A program made the translations under genes and the position numbers. A DNA stretch of 64,000 nt from positions 1 to 64,000 of the forward strand of contig JBBHKE010001530.1 of NCBI GenBank assembly GCA_037447655.1. Reading direction: 5' to 3'. Positions 55,291-64,000 of the stretch are shown here, one piece after another (the first letter of the stretch is position 1; every line of letters begins with the position of its first letter). Source of the DNA: Zygnema cylindricum. Lineage: Eukaryota > Streptophyta > Zygnematophyceae > Zygnematales > Zygnemataceae. Below the pieces are notes generated by a model. The model made no database searches, had not been told where the DNA came from, and was given only the letters and a program-made list of their open reading frames with translations.

Positions 55291-58200
55291 AGTTATGGGC
55301 ACACCCTCTAGGGTGCCCATCTTTGATGGAACAGGGTTTATTTACAGGAACAATATGATGAGGGGAGCACTTCTTGGAAAAAGATTGTGGGGTATTGTGA
55401 GTAGCCATGTGACACCATTGGGAGTCCCACCGAGATTTGGAGGACTACGATTCTCATCAAGATATGGGCAGTTAGAAAAGGAGGATGACAAAGGAGAGAG
55501 TAGCGTCACCGACACTGGAAAAGAAAAGGAGAAGATGACCCCGATGATATCATGATCGGCACCAAAGGTGGTACCAATGGAAGTGATTTCTAAAACTGAG
55601 GAGAATGACCTTGAAATCCGAGACTTCAAAAACTCCATCGCATATCACTTCATTTTCAGTCACCTTTCTCAGAAATTAGCCACACCTCATCTTAATGTAG
55701 AAAGAGTAACTGCTCTGTGGGAGGTTCTTGAAAACATTTACTGAAGTGGTACAATTTAGGAACATAAACTTGCAGACCAAAAAATTCAGGCATTCGTTTA
55801 CAAAGGAGAGAAAATGCTTCACTTCTGTAATGACTTGGCCGGCTTGTTTGTGGAGCTATAGAGCGCGAGAAAGGTGGTATCTGAAAAAAAAAAGGTAAAT
55901 ACCTTGTTGATGAAGCTCCCAGAGGAGAATGACAATATTGTTAACAGGGTTCAAGACCTGCCAAACAGCTGGTGGATTTGGAACACACTGGTTGGGATGA
56001 TCTTGGTTAGAGAGAACACCATTGAACTTCGAAGTGGAGGGAAGAGTGGCCAAGTCTTGGCCGCCAGAACCAATATGAGATATAAAGGAAACAAGAAACC
56101 TTATGGGAGTTTTGGAGGAGGAGGTAGAGGAGTCCAACCGGATGGATCCGGATCTCGGCCTCCAGAGGGACTTTGTCATTTCTGCAAGAAACCAGGGCAC
56201 TACATGGCAGAGTGCACCAAGCGGACAGAGAAGAGACCGAAGGAGAACATTCTTGGTGGACCTTCGGGAAAGAAAAAAATTACTTATAACCACACAGGTT
56301 AACGAGAGCTCGGAGAGGAGGACGCTTCGGATGAAGAGGATGGGGAGCTTCTTCTCAACGAAAAACTGGAGGAGAAAGAGATCCCAGGAAGACAAAAGTG
56401 TACAATCAGAGCTGTCCGAAAAGCTCCGGAAGAAGGTTGGATCATTGACTCGGGTGCCTCAATGCATATGTGTCGTGAAAAACAATTATTTACTAAGCTG
56501 AAAAAAGATTCCCATTGTAGAGATAGAGAATGGGGATGGGAGAGTGGTAACTACAAATCTAGTGGGATCGGTAGATTTAAAGGTACCAGTGGAGGGTCAG
56601 ACATCCATAGTGACTTTCTTAGGTGTTCTCTATATACCTCAGTTAAGCAAGAATCTTATCTCTACCTTTGTCTTGGATGATTAAGATTTTGAGACTTACA
56701 CTAGAAAAGGGAACTTTCACAGCAAAATATGATGATGAGATCTATTTAACTACTGAAAAGGGTAGCTAAGGAATGTTTAGGTTTAACTTGAGCAATGAAA
56801 AGAAGAATGCTTATTATGTTGGTGTCCTTGAGATAATGATGTGGCATAAGCGGCTGGGACATGTGCATTTGGCTAGGTTGAGGGAAATGAAAAAACTGGG
56901 TGTAGTGGAAGGGATTCCTTTTGGGGATAGTGAAGTAATGGATGATTGTAGTTGTTGTGCACAAGGTAAGGCTCACAGATTGCCCTTTCCAAAATTTGCC
57001 ACATATAAAGGGGAAAGGGTGCTAGATCTTGTACACACTGATATCTGTGGACCGACCAAAGTACCTTCGGTAGGGGGGAAAAGATATATGCTAACCATAA
57101 CCGATGACAGGTCTAGATATTCTAGAGTTTACTTCCTCAAAAATAAGTCTGAAGCACCACTTTTTTTTAAGGAATATAAAGCATAGAGTGAGAAGTTGCA
57201 TGGAACCCCCATTAAGAGAATTAGAAGTGATAATGAGGGAGAGTACAATTCTAACCAGTTTGAGGACTTCTTGAGAGATGAGGGAGTCCAACACCAAAAG
57301 ACTGACCTCGATAATCCAAAACAAATCGGTGTAGCCGAAAGACTTAATAGAACTCTAGGTGATAGCGCTCGAAGCATGCTAACAGATAAGAAGATAAGAA
57401 AACGCTTCTGGGCCGAAGCTATGAACTATGCCAATTACATTAAAAATAGAGTTCTTACCACACCTATAAAAGGAGAAACACCGTATGAGAGATGGGTTAG
57501 AAGAAAACCGGATGTATCTCATCTTAAAGTTTTTGGAAGTCAAGTGTATAGTGTGAATTCTGACCGAAAGAATTGGAAACTAGATGCTAAAGGAAAGCCA
57601 GGATACCTAGTGGGATATGATGAAGATATCAAGGGATATCGAGTCTATGATCTTAGAAGGAAGGATATCATAATGGTCAAGCATCTAGTTGTCATGGATG
57701 AAGGGAAGTCAATCGATCCATTCAAATACTCTAAGACAATCCGAATCAGGTTAGAGTCAGAGAGTGAGGAAGAGTCAGATTTCCCGGGAAGGAATATCAG
57801 TGATCAGATTGTTGGAGATCTAGGAGAAACTCAGACCGAAAAGGAGATTCTAGTGAATCTACAATCTCCAATACAATTTAATGCCATGGAGGAAGAGGAC
57901 CCAGCTCCCATAGATAGGGGAGCAGATGAAACAGTTCGGAGGAACCCGAGATTACCCACCATTCCAGCTTCTGAATTTGAAGGAGGACGAAGGAGCAGCA
58001 AAAGGCTACAAGAAAGACAGACAGCACACAAGGTAACAAAGCTGTCACATCCTGATGAGCCTCAAACATACTTAGAGGGAGTGAACAGTCCAAAAAATGA
58101 TAGATGGATAAGGGCCATTAATGATGAGATGGCTTCCATTATGGAAGCCAATACATGGGAATTAGTTGATTGTCCTCCGGACAGAAAACCAATTGGGTGT

Positions 58201-58555
58201 AAATGGGTGTTTAAACTAGAAATGAACCCAGATAATACTATTGAGAGGTAAAAAGCTAGGTTAGTAGCAAAAGGTTTCACTCAAAAAGAGGGAATTGACT
58301 GTGAAGAGACCTTTGCTCCGGTTGTATGGTTCCCATCCGTAAGGATTTTTTTCAGTCTAGCAGCAGCAGAAGACATGGAGAATCATTAGATGGATATCAA
58401 AACTGCCTTCCTCAATGGTGAGTTAGAAGAAGAGATTTATATGAGGCAACCAGAAGACTTTGTGGAGAAAAGAGAGGAGGGTAAAGTCCGAAAAATTTAT
58501 TAAGTCCTTGTATGGACTGAAACAGGCTCCAAGACAATTGAGCAAGAAACTAGAT
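55291..58555 (+). pseudogene. Element Y gag-pol, 5' part to RT
   Basis: The domain order is Copia-like. First gag ('PSRVPIFDGTGFIY', then 'WWIWNTLVGMILVRENTIEL'), then a CCHC knuckle CHFCKKPGHYMAEC (about 56180), and protease 'WIIDSGASMHMC' with the DSGA active site (about 56440). The integrase has an HHCC zinc finger ('HKRLGHVHLARL', 'DDCSCCAQGK') and catalytic 'VHTDICGP', 'RSDNEGEY' and 'VAERLNRTL' (57020-57350). The RT start reads 'WELVDCPPDRKPIGCKWVFK'. The longest open frame is 57196-58251. Stops include TAG for Trp at 57184 ('KAWSEK') and TAA for Tyr at 58249 ('ERYKAR'). It fuses to element X RT near 58560. Confidence 0.85.
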
Positions 58556-59378
58556 GAACAATACAAGCAAAGGGTTACACACAAAAAGAGGGGAAAGAAT
58601 ATGAAGAGACCTACGCTCCGGTAGTCAAAATTCTCCGTAGTCTGGCAGAAGCAGAAAACATGGAGGTTCAACAAGAAGAAATCTTCATGAAGCAACCGGA
58701 AGGTTTTGTGGAGAATGGACAAGAGAGTAAGGTGTGCAAATTGATCAAGTCTTGTATGGACTTAAGCAGGCGCCACAATAATGGAACGTCAAGTTGGATG
58801 AGTTCTTGACTAACCTTGGATACATCCGAATTAATTCAGACCATTTTATATATTTGTTTGAAAATGATAATGGTGTAATTTTTGTTGCTATCTATGTTGA
58901 TGATCGATTATTCTTGAGTAAGTCAATTGAAAAGATGAATAACTTGAAGAAAGATTTGAGGAGTCACTATCATATGAGGGATTTAGGAGTTGCTAGATAT
59001 ATTTTAGGAATTCAGATGGAAAGAGATAGAGAAAAGAAAATGATAAAACTGACTGAAAAAGAAGAAATAGAAAACATGTTGAAAAAGTTTCAGATGGAGA
59101 AAGCCAATAGTTGCTCTACTCCAATGGACTTAAAGAAGGCGTCTGAAGGGAGATTAGAGGGAGGAATGTAATCCTATATCAGATGGATGAAGAAGCAAGA
59201 GAGTTCACAAAACACATTCCCTATAGATAGATCATAGGGAGTTTAATTAGTATGGAATATAAACCAGATGGGGAGATGGTAGCAGATATGATGACCAAAC
59301 ATGTGCTTTCTTCCAAGTTTGTAATTTGTAGGGAGAAGTGTGGACTGAAGCAAAAGATATATTACAAAATAAAGGGAG
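58556..59378 (+). pseudogene. Element X pol, 3' part (RT to polypurine tract)
   Basis: RT sequence already read in Y is repeated here ('AKGYTQKEGKEYEETYAPVV', 'PEGFVENGQESKVCKLIKS'). It then continues 'KLDEFLTNLGYIRINSDHFI' and an intact catalytic 'VAIYVDD' (58887-58904), 'HMRDLGVARYILGIQM' and 'CSTPMDLKK'. RNase H is mostly deleted (after 59160). Only its end, 'PDGEMVADMMTKHV' and 'REKCGLKQK', remains before the purine tract ATAAAGGGAG. Confidence 0.8.
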
Positions 59379-60014
59379 TGTTGAAAAATGTATTTTCTAT
59401 TTTCTGTCTTTTGTCAGTCTGTCTATGAAAGATCTTAAGTCCTCACACTTGTAGTAGTCATTTGGGACTTAAAGACAGCCATGGCTGCCTTAAGCAGTCA
59501 GGAAGACAGACTAACGGAGTAGGAGGCATAGCTATTTGCAAAACTTAGGTGCCGAGACCAGGATTTGATCTTGAGACCTACGTGATGGCTCAGGAACTTA
59601 CAGGCGTCAGCGGGACGGCCATGCCGTACCATGGCCGTACATGAAGTACAGCGACACCTCTACCTTCTTATACCTTCTTGTACCTTACAGTATTGTGATT
59701 GGTTAGGTACAGTAGTAGTAGGAGGTTCAAAGAGGGATTTAGGACTTAGACAATTTTTGAGGCGCCTCTCTCTGAGAGACATTTTGTTTTTACAAGCCAT
59801 CTTTGGCTAGCCATAACTTAATTCTCAAGGGAGCAAATTCAGTGATTTTTTTTGCGTTCGAGGGGAGTCGAGCCTTCACAAGGGTGAAGGTGGTCAGAAT
59901 ATTTGCGTGCCAGGGTGGCACTAATTCAGTGGGAAAGTCAAACGGGCAAATGTTATCCTAGAGGCTTCATATAAGTTGGACATTCTGTGGGCCAATGGAG
60001 GTCACACAATTACA
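59379..60014 (+). mobile_element. Element X 3' LTR (636 bp, internally deleted)
   Basis: It starts TGTTGAAAAATGTATTTTC. It matches 52554-53495 at both ends but lacks about 300 bp between the 'GATCTTGAGACCTACG' phrase (59565-59581) and 'GTCAGCGGGACGGCC'. The deletion removes the segment with the tRNA-like A-box side. Confidence 0.8.
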
Positions 60015-63000
60015 AAAAGATGTTAGACTATTGCAATGATTTGGTTAAGCTGTTTATGGAGCTTGAAAGTGCAAGAAAGAAGGAAACAAAGAAGGAGAAG
60101 GTGAATACTTTGATAATGAAACTGTCGGACGAGTATGAGAATATTATGAACAGATTTAGGATCAACCTGATGATCGATGGATCTGGAACTCAGTAGTAGG
60201 AATGATCCTAGTACGTGATAATACAATGGAGATCTAGAGGGGCGGGAAAGGTATTCAAGCCTTGGCAGCAAGGACACATTGGAGGAACAGGCACTCCAAG
60301 AAATCAGAAAAAAAAATTGAGGGAGGAGACTGTGGAGCTCAGACGGATGGATCAGCAAGGGGTTCTCGAGGATGGTCAAGGAAATCTAAACCCCGGAGGA
60401 TAGAAAATGGCTTTTGTGTCAACAAAAGTACAACATGATGAGATGGAGAGCTCGATGAGGAGGTAGGAGATCTCCTCCTAAACGAAGAGTTGGAGAAAAA
60501 TCAGACAAAATTTGAGATTCCAAAAAGGCAAAAGTGTGCCTTTGGGGGCAGGAAAGAGTCTTTGATGAGGGATGGATTATTGATTATAAAGCTCCCATGC
60601 ATATGTGCAGAGAAAAGAGATGGTTTACCAAACTTAGGAAGATCCCATCAGTTGAGATATAGTATGGGGATGGGAGAGTTGTGACCACTAGCTTAGTGGG
60701 ATTTGTAGATCTAAAAGTTCAAGTACAAGGACAAGTGTCTATAGTCACTCTATCAAATATCCTCTACATACCTCAGCTTAACAAAAATTTGATATCCACC
60801 TCTGTTCTAGATGATAAAGGTTTTGAGAATAATATCAAAAATGGAGTCATTACAACTAGCTTTGATAGTAATGTCTATTTTACAGTTGTGAAGAGAAGTT
60901 AGCGAATTGTGAAGGGAAGTTGAGGAATGTTCAGGCTAATCTTGAGTAATGAAAAAAATGGGCTTTTGTATGCTTGTGCAAATGAAATGATGATATGGCA
61001 TAAAAGATTTCGGCATGTGAATTCAAAAAGATGAAAAGAAATGAAAAGGAAAGGAGTGATAGAGGGAATGAAGTTTGGAGATGATGAGATTTTGGGTGAT
61101 TGTATCGAATGTGCCCAAGGAAAGATACACATACTACCTTTTCCTAAATCTGCCACCTATAGAGGAGAAAATGTACTACACTTAATTCACACGAACATAT
61201 AGGGGCTAGCTAGAGTTCCATCACCTGGAGGGAAAATGTATATGTTTACTATTACAGATGACTGGTCCAGATACTCTAGAGTATACTTCATTACACATAT
61301 ATCTGAGGTTGTAGACCCCTTTATAGAATATAAGGCATGGAGTGAAAAATTACACGGAACCCCTATAAAGAGAATAAGAAGTGATAATGGGGGAAAATAT
61401 ACCTCAAATAAGTTTGAGGAATATTTGAGAACAGAAAGAGTTCAGCACCAAAAAACTGTTCCAAATAACCCAGAACAGAATGGAGAGGATGAAAGGTTGA
61501 ATAGAACTCAGTTCAGCACCAAAAAACTGTTCCAAATAACCCAAAACAGAATGGAGAGGATGAAATGTTAAATAGAACTCTTGGTGACAGTGCAAGATGT
61601 ATGCTAAATGATAAAAAGATAGGAAGACGCTTCTGGGCTGAAGCTATAAACTGTGCAAATTTTCTCAAAAATAGAGTTTTGACGTCAGTTGTCAAAAACC
61701 ACACACCATATGAGAGATGGACAAGTAGAAAACCAGATCTGTCTCATTTAAAGGTCTTTGGCAGTCAGATGTACAGTCTAAATACTGACAAGGCAAACTA
61801 GAAGCTAGATGCAAGAGGGAAGCCCGGATATCTAGTAGGGTACAATAATGATATAAAAGGTTATAGATTATATGATCTTGAGAAGAAAGACATAATTATA
61901 GAAAAGCATCTTGTAGTGATGGATGAGGAAAAATCTGTAGATTTCTTCAAATATACTAAAGTGATAAAAATCAGAATTGAAAGTGATCTAGAAAAATATT
62001 CAGAAACTCCTCCTATTGAGAAAATTCAATAAGGAAAACCAAATCTTGTTTAGGCTCCAAAAGAAAAAGAACAGATTCATGAAGATGTTATTCTGACAGA
62101 AACAGAAATAGGAGAGGAAGTAGAAGTACAGATAGATCCCGCAGATAGGGGAGTAGAAGAGAAGGAAAGAAGAAATCGAAGGATGCCCTCTATACCAGCT
62201 ACAAATTTTGAGAGATGTAGAAGGAGCTGCAAGAGGATTCAAAAAAGGCAGCTCAATAGCAAAAGTCACCAAGCTGTCTCGTCCTAACAAGCCGCAGACA
62301 TACCTGAAAGCGATAAACAGCTCAAAAAGCAGCGGATGGGTGATTGCTATTAATAAGGAGATGACTTTAATCATGGTGGCAATTACTTCGGAGCTGGCGA
62401 ACTATCCGCTAGAAAGAAAACTTATCGGATGTAAGTGGGTCTTCAAACTCAAACTCAATCCTGACAATATCATTGAGAGATATAAGGCCAAATTAGTGGC
62501 TAAAGGGTATACTAAAAAAAAAGGGATTGAGTATGAGGAGACCTTTGCCCCAGTTGTTAGATTACCTTCTATCAGAATTCTGCTCAGTTTGGCTGCTGCG
62601 AAACACATTGAATTACACTGGATGGACATCAAAGCGACCTTCTTCTATAGAGAACTAAAAGAAGAAATTTTTATAAGGCAACCGGAGGGGTTTATGGAAG
62701 AAGGAGAGGAGAGTAAAGTGTGCAGATTGATAAAATCCTTGTACGGAATAAAACATGCTCCAAGACAATAGAACTAGAAGTTAGACGAATTTTTGACCAA
62801 TCTAGGGTACGTTAGAATTAGTTCTCACCTCTTTATAAATTTGTCTGAATATGAAAATGGGGTTATTTTTATTGCTATTTACGTTGTTGATTTGATAACT
62901 TTGAGTAAATCATTAGAGAAAATCAACAAGTTGAAAAAGGATCTAAAAGTCAATTTGATATGAAAGACCTTGGAGAGGCTAAATATATTTTAAGAAGTCA

Positions 63001-63844
63001 CATGGAAAGAAATAGAGGAAAGAGGATAATAAAATTAACACAGAAGAAGCCATAGGGAACATGTTAGAAAAATTCCAAATGGAGAAAGCCAACAAGTGCT
63101 CTACCCCAATGGACTTGAAAAAATTAAATGAGGGGAGTCTAGAGGAAGGAATTGTAATTATTAATGATCATGCACGTCCAGAAGAGAGAGAGTTAATGAA
63201 AAATATCCCTTTTAGACAAGTTGTCGACGGTCTAATTTATTTTATGAACTATACTTGACCCGACATAGCTGCAATAGTGGGAGTTTTAAGTAGAAGTCTT
63301 AATGAGCCTAGGAGGAAGGACTAGGAGGTACCTAAGAGGGTTATGAGGTATCTTGTGGGAACTCGGGTACCATGGCTGCATTTGGGTGGGGATAATACAC
63401 ATCACCACTTGGAGTGATGCCAGTTATGGGGATGTGCCAACTAGGAGATGTACCTCTGGTTATGTATTACAAGTGGGATCTGGGGCATGTTATAAGAGCA
63501 ACAACATTTGCCACCAAATACCATGGTGCCGATGCCTCTTGCCTCGCATTAAAGGAATTATGTGGGTGAAATCCTTGCTCAATTTGGATTTATGAAAATG
63601 AATTAATCAAAGTGGATATCAGTCGGGCATTTATTTAATCCTAAACATCGCCCAGTAAAGCATATGGATGTAAGATTGAGCTTTATAAAGGAAAAGGTTG
63701 AGAATAAAATTATAAATTTGGAATATATGCCAGATGGGGAAATGGTAGCAGATATGATGTCAAAACCTGTTCAATCTCCAAAACTGATATTTTGCAGAGA
63801 AAAGTGTGGTTTGAAAAAAAAGATAGACTAGAAAATAAGAGGAG
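60015..63844 (+). pseudogene. Element Z gag-pol, 3' part
   Basis: It resumes gag ('MLDYCNDLVKLFMELESARK'), then a degraded knuckle/protease region ('PKRQKCAFGG', 'YIPQLNKNLISTSVLDD'). Integrase follows ('IWHKRFRHV', 'CIECAQGK', 'RSDNGGKYTSNKFEEY', 'ERLNRT', with a ~70-bp tandem duplication at 61440-61580). The RT reads 'IGCKWVFKLKLNPDNIIERY' and '[20 protein letters not shown]', with the catalytic site altered to 'IYVVD' (about 62876-62891). RNase H reads 'CTSGYVLQVGSGA' and 'HMDVRLSFIKEK...PDGEMVADMMSKPV'. Many stops and frameshifts; inactive. The polypurine tract AATAAGAGGAG precedes the 3' LTR. Confidence 0.85.
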
Positions 63845-64000
63845 TGTTAAAAAGTATTTTCTAGCTGACTGTTCTAGATGGAATTCTAAATCTAATACTT
63901 GTCCCAGTCACTGAGACTTACACAGCCATGGCTGCACTCATGTAGCCAAAGAGACAGACTGAGGAAGCAGGTAGTTAAGCTCCTACCAAAAAGATTTGTG
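63845..64000 (+). mobile_element. Element Z 3' LTR (incomplete at window end)
   Basis: It begins TGTTAAAAAGTATTTTC directly after the purine tract and follows the 5' LTR at 51128 in order for all 156 visible bases, with moderate divergence. The right end and any target duplication are outside the window. Confidence 0.8.

Noticed and set aside
1-64000. CRISPR arrays, bacterial operons or prophage
   Set aside because: No spaced short direct repeats, Shine-Dalgarno-led gene runs or phage genes. Introns and eukaryotic retroelements throughout.

Overview
The window is nuclear DNA from a transposon-rich, intron-bearing eukaryote. It has GT-AG introns, TATA-type promoters, no operons, and Copia, Gypsy, LINE and Helitron remnants of the kind common in the green lineage. 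A streptophyte alga or another plant-like organism with a large genome fits best. This is inference: no species marker is visible.

Only two host genes can be supported well. From 226 to about 5428 (minus strand) lies a seven-exon gene for an AIMP1/EMAP-II-like tRNA-binding protein, with a GC-rich candidate first exon/promoter at about 6005-6440. At 33879-35204 (plus strand) lies a two-exon gene for a small SemiSWEET/PQ-loop-like membrane protein with a minimal upstream ORF. A third gene-like unit (42770-44252, plus) has a TATA box and one intron. It matches no family I recognise and is broken by a hAT-type MITE with an exact 8-bp target duplication and by three in-frame TAG codons.

The rest is mobile DNA. 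6.5-9.3 kb: small DNA-element remnants. 9.4-10.5 kb: a decayed Helitron helicase. 10.5-13.3 kb: a decayed non-autonomous Copia relative. 13.55-21.43 kb: a tandem LTR-gag-LTR-gag-LTR array of a gag-only (TR-GAG-like) Copia element bounded by a single GATCT duplication. 21.4-26.5 kb: a second Copia family and a Gypsy element split by a Copia fragment and a hAT-like MITE. 27.7-31.5 kb: a foldback element and a recent duplication. 32-47 kb: related DNA-element families, two mariner-type MITEs, hAT-type MITEs and a 1.8-kb near-identical duplication. 48-51 kb: a solo LTR and a LINE relic. 51.1-64.0 kb: a three-level nest of related Copia elements (Z containing X containing Y), with a deletion that fuses the reverse transcriptases of the inner two.

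The most informative shared traits are in the Copia family at 10.5-21.4 and 48-64 kb. Its primer-binding site matches the anticodon region of initiator tRNA-Met (half-tRNA priming). Its gag start codon lies inside the LTR, so the reading frame runs through the primer-binding site. Its LTRs carry an antisense tRNA-like box-B segment.
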